The notes beneath the pieces are model-generated. The model ran no database searches. It had not been told where the DNA came from and worked only from the letters and a program-made list of their open reading frames with translations. The position numbers and the translations under genes were made by a program. Below are positions 50,501 through 58,230 of a DNA stretch of 63,009 nucleotides, in pieces. Positions within the stretch are counted from its first letter, which is position 1. Every line of letters starts with the position of its first letter. Source of the stretch: Flavobacterium sp. UGB4466 (GTDB lineage Bacteria; Bacteroidota; Bacteroidia; Flavobacteriales; Flavobacteriaceae); contig NZ_CAGKLC010000023.1 in assembly GCF_903469665.1 (NCBI RefSeq), positions 1 to 63,009 of the forward strand, given 5' to 3'.

Positions 50501-50853
50501 CCAAAAAAGTGATCGAACTGGCAATGACAAAAATGCCGGTAGATAAGTTTGGTTATTATTCGTTAGTTGAACCTTTTGCAGGAGGATATTACAAAGTAGG
50601 AGAAACTGCCAAAGCACACAATTTACTCAACCAACTGGTTCAGAAATACAAAGAGGAACTAAACTATTACGCCACTCTGACTCCTGGTGACCAAACTGAC
50701 TTAGCGATTGACATCATTACTGACATTGAACGCTACAGAAGTCTATTACAAGTGATGAAAGAAAACAACGATCTTACTTTCTATGAGAAGCACAAAGTAA
50801 CATTTAATACTTATGTAAATGTTTTCGAACGTTTTGGAAGAGAAAAAGAATAA
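47575..50853 (+). CDS. DUF2723 polytopic membrane protein (GT-C-like) with C-terminal helical repeats
   Basis: 1092 aa. The N-terminal DUF2723 region (MSFWDCGEYIATAAKLEVGHPPGAPLF without interruption near 32-58) resembles the first loop of GT-C protein O-mannosyltransferases, where an Asp/Glu pair is catalytic. About ten helices lie in 1-330 and four more near 570-660. A large soluble domain follows, with DNDTFPLWYAQEIEGIR near 720 and a TPR-like tail near 965-1085. DUF2723 is widespread in Bacteroidota and a role in glycosyl transfer is proposed for the fold; the reaction here is not established. It is transcribed alone. Confidence 0.88.
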   Translation: MAQFNFNKWNTIIGWFAFAIALITYTLTVEPTMSFWDCGEYIATAAKLEVGHPPGAPLFQMMGAFFAMFATDAQHVAVMVNMMSVFSSAFTILFMFWSSSMILKKIVARFAKIDQNNSIVILGSSFVGALAYTFSDSFWFNAVEAEVYAMASLLIALLFWLGLRWEQDMDQPKGNKWLLIISLVIGLSFGVHFMALLTIPSIGFLYYFKHYEKVTIKNFLIANVVVIGVLLFIFKLLLPLTMEAFADTEVFMVNSFGLPFNSGTIFVTLILIAFFYFGLRFTKQKGLIFYNTIILCVLFIFIGFSTWIMLPVRANANTVINENKPSDAAEVLAYYNREQYGVNPLFYGPQYTEYFAGLDAKNPYSDKAPNYERDYKTGKYIITNNFKNAQQNSDDNQKTILPRMWSTEMGHIQNYINFTTPPNFRINPNYDYEQDLGKYGIDASQLTEEEYNKATAQLRNEVEKTISEFRKAYAQKQIDNEGYVKFLKSYGDYLIIEKPSAVDNFSFMFEYQFGYMYWRYLMWNFVGRQSDNQGKYDNIDGNWISGIKALDSLHLGSQDNLPSDVTNNKGRNVYYFLPFILGLIGLMYHANKDLKSFYVLLALFLFTGIALKIYLNERPFEPRERDYALVGSFYVFAIWIGFGVYSLYESIQKYIAPKIAGPIIIAGSLLAAPILMASQNWDDHDRSGRYTAVAMAKAYLTSCDKDAILFTIGDNDTFPLWYAQEIEGIRTDVKIVNTSLFMTDWYIDQMKAKAYESDPLPISFTHDEYVGDKLDYVAHIPKIDTRWNIKDFIDFIKNPKSTVGLQNGQTIHFYPTNKIRVPIDKNVIIKNKVVNPKYNDSIVPYMDIDIKGSALYKNRLMMLDILANNNWKRPIYFSGGAFDDEDYLWLKNYLQLDGMVYKLVPIKNIPSKDGGPMDMGQMDADKSYDIVMKWDWGNSNGTIYHDPETRRNSITYRTNLSRLMDQLIAEGKTDKAKKVIELAMTKMPVDKFGYYSLVEPFAGGYYKVGETAKAHNLLNQLVQKYKEELNYYATLTPGDQTDLAIDIITDIERYRSLLQVMKENNDLTFYEKHKVTFNTYVNVFERFGREKE

Positions 50854-50878
50854 TAAGATACGAAAAACATAGTAATTA

Positions 50879-50919
50879 AAAAAATGCAGCGCAGCTTGAT
50901 TAGTAGCGCTGCATTTTTT
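50879..50919 (+). terminator. Terminator of the DUF2723 gene
   Basis: The stem AAAAATGCAGCGC/GCGCTGCATTTTT with a 13-base loop and a final T-run lies about 25 bases past the stop. Confidence 0.92.
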
Positions 50920-50948
50920 AATTTTACATATCTGTAAACCAAAACAAA

Positions 50949-51584
50949 ATGAGCTTTTATTGGGTAAAAACAAATTCATTCATCAAGAAGGTATTTTCTA
51001 AATATTGTTGGGACATTCCAAACAACGAAAAGAAAATATATCTCACCTTTGACGATGGCCCAACTCCCGAGATTACAGACTGGGTTTTATCTGAATTGAA
51101 AAAATTTGACGCAAAAGCCACTTTCTTTTGTATTGGAAAAAACATAAAAGCAAACCTTTCTTTGTTTGAAAAACTAATCAAAGAAGGACATTCTATTGGC
51201 AATCATACCATGAACCATGTCAATGGCTGGAAAAGCCACACCGATGATTACATTAAAAATGTACAAAATTGTGCCGCTGTTCTGGAAGAGAAAAAAACAC
51301 GCAATCTTATCTTTCGTCCGCCTTATGGAAAAATCAAAAAGGCACAGTCCAGAATCCTTCGAAAATTAGGATATAAAATCATCATGTGGGACGTTTTAAG
51401 CGCTGATTTTGACCAGAGCATCACACCTGAGAAATGTCTTGAAAACGTAACAAAAAATGTGAAATCAGGAAGCGTAATTGTATTTCACGACAGCATAAAA
51501 GCCTCGCCAAATTTAAAATTTGCCTTACCTAAAACCTTACACTTTTTAAAAGAAAATGGGTATACATTTGATATTATTCACTAA
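50949..51584 (+). CDS. Polysaccharide deacetylase (NodB homology domain)
   Basis: A 211 aa metal-dependent carbohydrate esterase, family CE4-like. All five motifs are present: TFDDGP (33-38) with the catalytic Asp35 and metal Asp36, metal-binding His86 and His90 in GNHTMNH, RPPYG (123-127), DVLSADF near 148, and the final VFHD with His180. There is no signal peptide, although the first 20 residues are partly hydrophobic. The substrate could be peptidoglycan, chitin-like or surface polysaccharide. Confidence 0.93.
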   Translation: MSFYWVKTNSFIKKVFSKYCWDIPNNEKKIYLTFDDGPTPEITDWVLSELKKFDAKATFFCIGKNIKANLSLFEKLIKEGHSIGNHTMNHVNGWKSHTDDYIKNVQNCAAVLEEKKTRNLIFRPPYGKIKKAQSRILRKLGYKIIMWDVLSADFDQSITPEKCLENVTKNVKSGSVIVFHDSIKASPNLKFALPKTLHFLKENGYTFDIIH

Positions 51585-51608
51585 ATAATATCTTTAAGAA
51601 GTAGTATT

Positions 51609-51911
51609 CTATAAATTAAATTGTTCCTGAACAATTCCTATAATCGTATTCGCATCCAGTTCTCCGGATTGCCTCCAAATCATCTGCCCTTCTTTATAAA
51701 TCATTAAAGTAGGAAGTCCCTTAATACGCAGTGCTTCTGCTAATTCCTGATTTTTATCCACATCAATTTTGATCACCTTGGCTTTATCGCCAAGTGCAGC
51801 CGCAACATCCTTAATTACAGGATGCATTGATACAGATGATTCGTTCCAATCGGTGTAAAAATCAATCAACACTGGAACTTGAGCATTTATAAGTTCTCCA
51901 AATTTTGACAT
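51609..51911 (-). CDS. Thioredoxin-fold protein lacking the CXXC active site
   Basis: 100 aa with the full thioredoxin fold: VLIDFYTDW at the active-site strand, VIKIDVDKNQELAEALRIKGLPTLMIYKEG with the cis-Pro, then RQSGELDANTI. Where thioredoxins have WCGPC, this has Trp22-Asn-Glu-Ser-Ser26, and the protein has no Cys at all. The codons AAC GAA TCA TCT are plain in the DNA. It cannot act as a disulfide reductase and may be a structural or binding protein. It is convergent with the deacetylase gene and lies downstream of the metallophosphoesterase gene. Confidence 0.9.
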   Translation of the reverse strand: MSKFGELINAQVPVLIDFYTDWNESSVSMHPVIKDVAAALGDKAKVIKIDVDKNQELAEALRIKGLPTLMIYKEGQMIWRQSGELDANTIIGIVQEQFNL

Positions 51912-51985
51912 AAAACCAAAAATTTAATTCTTTTTTAATCTTTTAAAAAGAGGTAATTATATACAAATGTAGCATTTTTAACGAA

Positions 51986-53221
51986 TTAAGCCACATTGTT
52001 CCCCTTTTTTAGTTCAATCACGGTTATTTCGGGCATAATCCCTACACGCCCCGGATATGCGTGAAAACCAAATCCACGATTTACATAAACGTATCGACTT
52101 ACATTTTCATATAAGCCTGCCCATTGTTTATAAATATACTGAGCCAGACTCCATTTAAAATAACCCGGAATTTCTATCCCAAATTGCATGCCATGTGTGT
52201 GACCTGACAAGGTTAAATGAAAATTTTTCGGATGCTCTTTAATTACGTATTCCCAGTGTGTCGGATCATGGCTCATGACCACTTTAAAATCGCCCTGAGA
52301 CACATTCTGAGAGGCTTTATCTATATCTCCGTACTTCGCAAAATTCTTTCCCCAGTTTTCTACACCAATCAGTGCAATTTTGTCATCTCCTTTTTGAATG
52401 TATCGGTGCTCGTTTAACAAAAGCTCAAATCCAATTTGCCCATAAAGGCTCTTAATTTCTTCAAAATTTTCCTTTTTATCCTTTTCAGAAGGCCAGGTTA
52501 CATATTCCCCATAGTCATGGTTACCTAAAACAGAAAACTTCCCGTATTTATAGTTTTTTATTCTCTTAAAAGTTTCCAGCCAGGGATGCATTTCTTTAGC
52601 ATGTGTATTAACAATATCTCCTGTAAACAAAATCAGATCAGCTTCCTGAGCATTGATCAGATCAATAGCATAATTTATTTTATCCGGATTATCAAAACTT
52701 CCACTGTGAACATCAGAAATCTGAGTGATTTTAAAACCATCAAAAGCATCCGGAAGATCCGGAAAAAAGACAGTTTGCTTGATTACCTTAAAATTGTATT
52801 TTCCTTCAAATATCCCATAAATCAAAGAAAGAAAAGGAACTGCTGCCAATCCTAAGGCGATCTGACTGATAAATTTTCTCCTCTCAGGCATCATTTCCTT
52901 TTTTGGAACATTATACACGAAGTAATTGACGATGCTAACCCCTATTCTAAAAATATCTTCACCAAACATAAAAAGCGTAAGAACAATTTTTGGCACATAA
53001 ACCAATAACATTAACCCTGTTGTAAACATAAATTGTTTCGTTTGTCCAACAGACCGGTCAATTTGCGAAAAAGAATAAATGATAAAAATTAGAATTAGTA
53101 AACTTATAACCTGATAACTAATCAAAACCCATCTTAACTTGATTAAGGCTCGAAATGCCTGGTAAGAATAGTACTCAATAAATAATAGAAGAGCACAAAG
53201 AATTAGAAACTTAAGGATCAT
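51986..53221 (-). CDS. Membrane-anchored metallophosphoesterase
   Basis: 411 aa. Hydrophobic segments near 3-20, 32-52, 65-88 and 120-138 precede a calcineurin-like phosphoesterase domain. Metal ligands are seen at D170-x-H172, D202 (GDIV), N234-H235 (GNHD), H318 and H341-x-H343 (SGHTHG). The layout is that of YkuE/YaeI-like enzymes that can act on lipid substrates such as UDP-diacylglucosamine. The substrate here is not known. Confidence 0.9.
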   Translation of the reverse strand: MILKFLILCALLLFIEYYSYQAFRALIKLRWVLISYQVISLLILIFIIYSFSQIDRSVGQTKQFMFTTGLMLLVYVPKIVLTLFMFGEDIFRIGVSIVNYFVYNVPKKEMMPERRKFISQIALGLAAVPFLSLIYGIFEGKYNFKVIKQTVFFPDLPDAFDGFKITQISDVHSGSFDNPDKINYAIDLINAQEADLILFTGDIVNTHAKEMHPWLETFKRIKNYKYGKFSVLGNHDYGEYVTWPSEKDKKENFEEIKSLYGQIGFELLLNEHRYIQKGDDKIALIGVENWGKNFAKYGDIDKASQNVSQGDFKVVMSHDPTHWEYVIKEHPKNFHLTLSGHTHGMQFGIEIPGYFKWSLAQYIYKQWAGLYENVSRYVYVNRGFGFHAYPGRVGIMPEITVIELKKGNNVA

Positions 53222-53302
53222 TATTTTTTAGTTTTGAACAAAGTAACAAAGAATGAAAATCTTATGGCTTTTTATTATCAAAAATTTAACGCTGATAATA
53301 AC

Positions 53303-53334
53303 AAAAAGCTGACAGATTACTCTATCAGCTTTTT
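53303..53334 (-). terminator. Terminator after the small Lys/Ala-rich secreted protein gene
   Basis: AAAAAGCTGA pairs with TCAGCTTTTT, with an inner AGA/TCT pair. It ends in a T-run on both strands and lies 66 bases past the stop at 53401. Confidence 0.8.
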
Positions 53335-53400
53335 CTCTACCAAATTTTTAAAACCTTTTAAAATCCACAACATGTGTTTACCGAAATAAACTATACCTTT

Positions 53401-53586
53401 TTATTTTTGTGTTTTTGCTGCTTCCGGTTTAGCGGCTGCTTCTTTTTTCGCTTTTTTATCTGCTTTTTTCTCTTTTTTAGGAGCTTTTGCTTCTTTTACA
53501 GGGGCTGATTTTACTGGAGCTGTTTGAGCGTTCACCATCGCAACTGTTCCTAAAACAGCTACTGCCAACATTACTAATTTTCTCAT
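53401..53586 (-). CDS. Small Lys/Ala-rich secreted protein
   Basis: 61 aa from the ATG at 53586; the 11-codon longer frame starts in the leader. A signal peptide (MRKLVMLAVAVLGTVAMVNAQ) precedes a low-complexity basic tail of KKEKKADKK-type repeats and Pro/Ala. It is homologous to the two fused copies at 55908-56342, with near-identical signal peptides. The mature peptide is about 40 residues with roughly 40 percent Lys. The role is unknown; binding to anionic surfaces would fit the charge. It lies just downstream of the histidine kinase gene but has its own promoter with a candidate regulator box. Confidence 0.8.
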   Translation of the reverse strand: MRKLVMLAVAVLGTVAMVNAQTAPVKSAPVKEAKAPKKEKKADKKAKKEAAAKPEAAKTQK

Positions 53587-53630
53587 GATTTTAGTTTTTA
53601 TGATTATTATTATCTTCATTTATTATACCC

Positions 53631-53666
53631 CAAAGATATTCTCACAAAATGAAGATAAAATGAAGA
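53631..53666 (-). promoter_or_regulatory. Promoter with direct-repeat regulator box, small Lys-rich gene 1
   Basis: The -7 box TATCTTTG (53638-53631) is preceded, 10 bases upstream, by TCTTCAT-TTTA-TCTTCAT (53666-53649), two direct repeats with 11-bp period. The repeat takes the place of a -33 TTG. The same arrangement occurs at 56384-56419. Confidence 0.65.
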
Positions 53667-53692
53667 TTAGGCCTGTCTGAAAAAATTAACTT

Positions 53693-55030
53693 TTAATTGT
53701 GTTTTTGCCCTCCCGGAAACAATAATGTAAAGGTGGTTCCTTTATCAATCTCAGACGTAACTTTTAATTCGATATGATGAAAAGAAGCAATACTCTCCGC
53801 AATAGCAAGCCCTAAACCCTGCCCCTCCTGATCTGAACTAAGTCTGGCAAATCTGTTGAATATCTGTTCTATTTGAAAATCATTCATCCCAACACCGGAA
53901 TCGGCAATAGAAATAAAATAGTAATGATCCTGAAAACCATCCGCAACACTTATGCTGCCCTGAGGTTTATTGTATTTTATGGCATTGGTAACCAAATTAT
54001 AAATAAGAATATGAATCAGCGTTTTGTTTCCTGTAAAAACATAATGATGGTTCATTTTATTCCAAAACTGAATTTCTCTGTCGTCGATACGATCCTGTAA
54101 GTCTTCCTGCAAATCGGTGACTATTTCATGAAAATTTATATTCTCGTTGGCTTCATACTGATTGTTTTCGATTCTGGAAATCAACAATAAATTATTAATG
54201 ATTTTTTTGAGCATATCTAATGTTTTCAATGCTCCTGCAATTTTATCAATAGCATTATCATCTAAAGATTCATTTTGCAATAAGTTCTCAAACTTACTTT
54301 TGAGCAATGCAATTGGCGTTAGCAGCTCGTGGGAAACATTTGATATGAACTGTTTTTCTTTTTTAAAAAGCTCCGCAATACGGTCCATCATTTGGTTTAA
54401 AACAGAATCGAGTTCTCTAAAATCATGAGACCTGACTTTGATTGGGGTATGATCAAAAGCCTCAGGCTCATTGACCCGCCTTATCTTGGTATCAATAATT
54501 TTATAAAAAGGCTTTAATAAGTATTCGATATAAAAAGTATCTGCCAAAAAAGTAATCAATAATATCACTACAAAAACGATAATAATAAAAAATCGGATGA
54601 TAAAAGTAAGGTCTTTTACTTCTCCCAAACTGCTTCCAATTTCGAGCTGGTATCCCTGATTTCCGAAGGTAAAATGATACTGCAAGATTCTGTATTCGTT
54701 TTCTTCTCCTTCAATAATTCGGTAGTCATTACTAAAAACAGGTTTTTTCTGGTCGTGTTTTAGAGAAGATTTTGAGAGCACCAAAAACTCGCTGTGAAGG
54801 GTTGAAAACTGTGAATAGGTTTCGGTCGAATCACCTGAATTTTCAATAAAGTCATCGATTTCATTCTGATTCAGATGTTCAATAAACTTCTGTTTCTTTT
54901 CGAGCAGCCCGTTATTGATATGCCTGTACACCACATTTTCTACCAAAATAGGCAGCATCAGCCATAAAATAAAAATAACCAACAGTCTTGTCAGCGCATT
55001 AAAAATAGCCAATTGATGTTTTATCTTCAC
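53693..55030 (-). CDS. Sensor histidine kinase
   Basis: A 445 aa inner-membrane kinase with a GTG start. Helices near 8-30 and 143-163 bound a periplasmic sensor region of about 110 residues, rich in acidic groups. A HAMP-like linker follows. The dimerisation domain has phospho-acceptor His234 in FISNVSHELLTP. The ATPase domain has the N box (LVTNAIKYNKP), G1 (DSGVGM) and G2 (GQGLGLAIAES). It is 12 bp downstream of the response regulator gene. The ligand is unknown; the adjacent Lys-rich secreted proteins suggest an envelope-related signal. Confidence 0.95.
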   Translation of the reverse strand: MKIKHQLAIFNALTRLLVIFILWLMLPILVENVVYRHINNGLLEKKQKFIEHLNQNEIDDFIENSGDSTETYSQFSTLHSEFLVLSKSSLKHDQKKPVFSNDYRIIEGEENEYRILQYHFTFGNQGYQLEIGSSLGEVKDLTFIIRFFIIIVFVVILLITFLADTFYIEYLLKPFYKIIDTKIRRVNEPEAFDHTPIKVRSHDFRELDSVLNQMMDRIAELFKKEKQFISNVSHELLTPIALLKSKFENLLQNESLDDNAIDKIAGALKTLDMLKKIINNLLLISRIENNQYEANENINFHEIVTDLQEDLQDRIDDREIQFWNKMNHHYVFTGNKTLIHILIYNLVTNAIKYNKPQGSISVADGFQDHYYFISIADSGVGMNDFQIEQIFNRFARLSSDQEGQGLGLAIAESIASFHHIELKVTSEIDKGTTFTLLFPGGQKHN

Positions 55031-55042
55031 AACCTGTATTCT

Positions 55043-55717
55043 TTATTCGTTTATACGATACCCTACATTTCTAACGGTTTCAAACCAATCAATTTCTGTA
55101 TGCTTGTCTAATTTTTTTCGAAGGTTTCTAACATGGACGTCAATAAAATTAGAGTCGGAATTGACTTCGAGAATGTCTCCCCAAATATGTTCTGTCAATT
55201 GCAACCTCGTAATTACTCTGTTTTTATTAAGGACTAAATACTGAAAAATATCAAATTCCTTTTTGGTCAAATTAATGGGCGTTTCATCATAACTCACTTT
55301 ATAATCCTGAAGCTGCAATAAAAAACCATGAATGCTTAAATTATTCATAGTAAAACCATGCATCCTGCGAATAACCGCAAACAATCGCGCACTAAGCTCT
55401 GTGAGGGCAAAAGGTTTGGTCAGATAATCATCGGCGCCCAGATGCAAACCATTTATCCTGTCATCCAGTTCTCCACGGGCTGTAAGTACAATAACGGCCA
55501 TTTTCGATTTCGTTTTACGAACTGTTTTCAGTACTTCAAATCCATCTCCGTCAGGCAGACCAAGGTCCAGCAGCATAGCATCATAATCATTACTGTTTAC
55601 CTCCTCCAGAGCATCACTGCAGTTGTGAACTATTTTACAGATGTAGCCTGCATTACACAGAAAATCGTAAACTTCTGCCGCAAGTTCTTTCGTATCTTCA
55701 ACAATCAAAATATTCAT
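55043..55717 (-). CDS. OmpR-family response regulator
   Basis: 224 aa from the ATG at 55717 (MNILIVEDTKE); a longer frame to 55774 adds 19 unlikely residues. The receiver domain has the acidic pocket (ED at 7-8), phospho-acceptor Asp51 (DLGLPDGDGF) and Lys near 101. The C-terminal winged helix (about 130-222; VNSDSNFIDVHVRNLRKKLD) binds DNA. OmpR-type regulators bind direct repeats with 10-11 bp period, and such repeats stand before both flanking Lys-rich genes. Confidence 0.95.
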   Translation of the reverse strand: MNILIVEDTKELAAEVYDFLCNAGYICKIVHNCSDALEEVNSNDYDAMLLDLGLPDGDGFEVLKTVRKTKSKMAVIVLTARGELDDRINGLHLGADDYLTKPFALTELSARLFAVIRRMHGFTMNNLSIHGFLLQLQDYKVSYDETPINLTKKEFDIFQYLVLNKNRVITRLQLTEHIWGDILEVNSDSNFIDVHVRNLRKKLDKHTEIDWFETVRNVGYRINE

Positions 55718-55801
55718 AATTCGACTTTTAAATGCAACTAAATTTAAGCAATTATAAAAAGCATTGTTACGCATTATTAAAAAAATTAACGAATAAAAAA
55801 A

Positions 55802-55825
55802 AGCCAGTAAATTTCTTTACCGGCT
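55802..55825 (-). terminator. Terminator after the fused Lys-rich gene
   Basis: AGCCAGTAAA pairs with TTTACCGGCT (one mismatch, TTTC loop) and is followed on the minus strand by eight or more T. Confidence 0.8.
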
Positions 55826-55907
55826 CTCTTCAACCGCATTCTCATAATCATTACTTCTGTTTTGCCTCGTATACAATTCTTCGTAAGCAAAACGAAAACA
55901 ATTTTTC

Positions 55908-56342
55908 CTACTTCATTTTGGTTGTTTCTGCTTTTGGAGCTTCGCTTTTTTGCGATTTCATTTTTTTATCGGCTTTGTTTTTGTGATGTTTAGTTGCTTT
56001 CACTTCTTTTGCAGGAGCTGTCTGTGCCGGAGCTGTTTGTGCGCTAACCATTACACTTGTTCCTAAAACTGCCACGAGTAACATTACTAGATTTTTCATA
56101 ATTTTTAATTTAAATTGATTTATCTTTTTTATCCTTTTATAGTCTTCTTTTTTTGCTTTTGGAGCTTCTGCTTTTGGAGCTGCCATTTTTGGTGATTTTA
56201 CTTTTTTATCCGCTTTGTGTTTAGGATGTTTGGTCGCTTTTACTTCTTTGACCGGAGCCGGTTTAACATCTTTAGCCGGAAATGCATGTACCATAACGCT
56301 TGTTCCCAAAACTGCTACTAATAACATCAATAAATTTCTCAT
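55908..56342 (-). CDS. Two small Lys/Ala-rich secreted proteins fused in frame
   Basis: 144 aa made of two paralogues. Copy 1 (1-65) starts MRNLLMLLVAVLGTSVMVHA and has a Lys/Pro/Ala tail. A linker (about 66-81, DYKRIKKINQFKLKI) reads like translated spacer. Copy 2 (82-144, ATG at 56099) starts MKNLVMLLVAVLGTSVMVSA. Copy 1 lacks its own stop; its end passes a run of seven A, and one extra A there would give a TAA five codons later. So this is either a recent fusion, a frameshift, or a sequencing error. Copy 2 may also be translated alone. Both copies resemble the gene at 53401-53586. Function unknown. Confidence 0.75.
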   Translation of the reverse strand: MRNLLMLLVAVLGTSVMVHAFPAKDVKPAPVKEVKATKHPKHKADKKVKSPKMAAPKAEAPKAKKEDYKRIKKINQFKLKIMKNLVMLLVAVLGTSVMVSAQTAPAQTAPAKEVKATKHHKNKADKKMKSQKSEAPKAETTKMK

Positions 56343-56383
56343 GATTTCTACATTTTTATATTAATACCTTTTATTTTACAGAT

Positions 56384-56419
56384 CAAATTTACCCTCGTAA
56401 TATGAAGACAAAATGAAGA
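56384..56419 (-). promoter_or_regulatory. Promoter with direct-repeat regulator box, fused Lys-rich gene
   Basis: The -7 box TAAATTTG (56391-56384) is preceded, 10 bases upstream, by TCTTCAT-TTTG-TCTTCAT (56419-56402). Sequence, period and spacing equal those at 53631-53666. The intervening bases also share a GAG. Confidence 0.65.
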
Positions 56420-56457
56420 AATCATGTCCCATTAAAATTTTAACTTTAATTTATAAA

Positions 56458-56486
56458 AAAAGCGACCGGAATATCCTGTCGCTTTA
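56458..56486 (-). terminator. Terminator of the DUF4394 gene
   Basis: AGCGAC-c-GGA pairs with TCC-t-GTCGCT, followed on the minus strand by a run of seven T, about 30 bases past the stop. Confidence 0.85.
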
Positions 56487-56513
56487 TCGCATGTATATTT
56501 AATGCTGTCTTTT

Positions 56514-58049
56514 TTAAAAGCCCAATCCTAAAGTCATCGAAGTAACTGCCGGAGAAAAATCAACTGTTTTTGTTGCTGTACCAGTAGTTAGGTTAATCTT
56601 ATAAACAGACTGCACACCACTAACTGTTAATACTGCAAAGGCTTCATTACTGTTACCTCCTATATCAAAACCATTCATTCCTGTGGCTGTCACTCCAAGA
56701 CTACCTACTAATACTAAAGTTCCGTTGTTTGGAGGATTTTGCAGATATAAGCTACTAGTACCGGAATCGATAACAAATAACTGTGTAGTCGAAGCTTGTG
56801 CAAAATTATTCGTGTAAGCAGCAGCTGTAACGGATGGCGTCCCCGGATTAAGACTGAGATCTGTAGCGGCAACAACCCCTGTATCCGGATGCAATCGGAG
56901 ATTTTGTCCTGTATTGCTTACTACACGTATTCTGTCAACCGTGGGATTAAAATCAAACCCAAAATTTTGTCCGGATAATGTTGGTGACAATCCAGCACCA
57001 ACGGCGGTCACCTGTCCGTTTGAAGAATTAATCGTTAACAATCTGCTTTGATTGGTCAGGGCATAAAGCGCTCCGTTTGCAGGCCTGAAATCTAAACCAA
57101 CCACCTGCTCGCTTGTATTCATCCCCATCAGAGCAACTGAATTTGAAGTTCCTGTAACCGGATTAAATCGATACAAAATGTTTGTTTCGGATGTCGCGAA
57201 GGCGATAGGTTTTGTTTTAAAGGCTACTTCAACAATCTGCTGTGTAAAAACCCCGACCCAGGTTGCTTCTCCATTCGTTAAATTAATCGTATACAATCTT
57301 GATTGGCTATTTTTATTGTTTACCGCTATTCCCAAATTCGAATCGGGCTGTATATCAAAACCTCCAACTCCCGAAAAATCAACTTTTAAACTTCCTACTT
57401 CCTGAAGAGTTCCATCATTTGGGGGATTTTGCAGGTACAATTTATCCGTAGCATAATCAATATCGAAAAGCTGTGTTGTCGTACTTCCTGAAAGACTATT
57501 GGTATAGGCAATCGCTCCTACCTGAGCATTCGCTACCCCGTTAATATTTCCGTCGGTTGCAGCTACAGTTCCGAGTTCGGGATGCAATCTCAGATTTTTT
57601 CCGTTATTAGACACCAGACGCACCCTGTCAACCGTGGGGTTAAAATCTATAGAAGACGATGTTCCTTCAATTGCCGGAGAGAAAGATGCCGTTCCTAAAG
57701 GTGTCGCCAATCCCGAACTTTCATTTATGGTATATAATCTGCTGGTAGAGCCCAATCCATACAATTGACCTGTAGCAGGTCTGTAGTCAATACTAATGAT
57801 ATTCTCGCCTGATTGTAATCCTGTTATCGAATAAGAACGAACAGGAGTTTTTAAATCTTTGGCATTAAAGTAAAAAACTTTGTTATCATTGCTTAATGCG
57901 GTGAAGTCTACCGGAGGGGCAGTACTAGGCATTGGTTCAGGTTCTGGCTGAGGAATTGGAGTTCTGTCGTCATCATTAGAACATGCACCTAAAAATGACA
58001 TTAATCCCATCAAAAAAAGTGATCTTGGTGTAAATAAATTTTCTCTCAT
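56514..58049 (-). CDS. Lipoprotein with two DUF4394 beta-propeller-like domains
   Basis: 511 aa. The signal peptide ends in a lipobox LGAC with Cys near 23, followed by an acidic SNDDD stretch and a Pro/Glu-rich linker, which suggests an outer-membrane surface lipoprotein. Two DUF4394 domains follow (about 50-275 and 280-511). Each carries the repeats DYRPATGQLYGLG or DFRPANGALYALT, FNPTVDRVRLVSN and NLRLHPE.G.VAATD. The two copies are clearly an internal duplication. The function of the family is unknown. Confidence 0.88.
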   Translation of the reverse strand: MRENLFTPRSLFLMGLMSFLGACSNDDDRTPIPQPEPEPMPSTAPPVDFTALSNDNKVFYFNAKDLKTPVRSYSITGLQSGENIISIDYRPATGQLYGLGSTSRLYTINESSGLATPLGTASFSPAIEGTSSSIDFNPTVDRVRLVSNNGKNLRLHPELGTVAATDGNINGVANAQVGAIAYTNSLSGSTTTQLFDIDYATDKLYLQNPPNDGTLQEVGSLKVDFSGVGGFDIQPDSNLGIAVNNKNSQSRLYTINLTNGEATWVGVFTQQIVEVAFKTKPIAFATSETNILYRFNPVTGTSNSVALMGMNTSEQVVGLDFRPANGALYALTNQSRLLTINSSNGQVTAVGAGLSPTLSGQNFGFDFNPTVDRIRVVSNTGQNLRLHPDTGVVAATDLSLNPGTPSVTAAAYTNNFAQASTTQLFVIDSGTSSLYLQNPPNNGTLVLVGSLGVTATGMNGFDIGGNSNEAFAVLTVSGVQSVYKINLTTGTATKTVDFSPAVTSMTLGLGF

Positions 58050-58197
58050 AACGCATTGTTTTTTATTTACTTACGGCAAAAAAAATCTTTTGGTTTGCAA
58101 TTTTTCAAAGTTTTCAGAAAATAGTTATCAAATCTTCTGTTATTTCTGAAAAACAAATAACAAAGCATTTTCTTCCCTAATATTATAGTGATATTCG

Positions 58198-58205
58198 TAA
58201 CTTTG
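58198..58205 (+). promoter_or_regulatory. -7 promoter element (TAACTTTG) of polA
   Basis: It is an exact TAnnTTTG match 25 bases before the polA ATG. No clear -33 TTG is at the expected distance. Confidence 0.5.
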
Positions 58206-58230
58206 AAAATTGAATTGATAAATTGTACTT

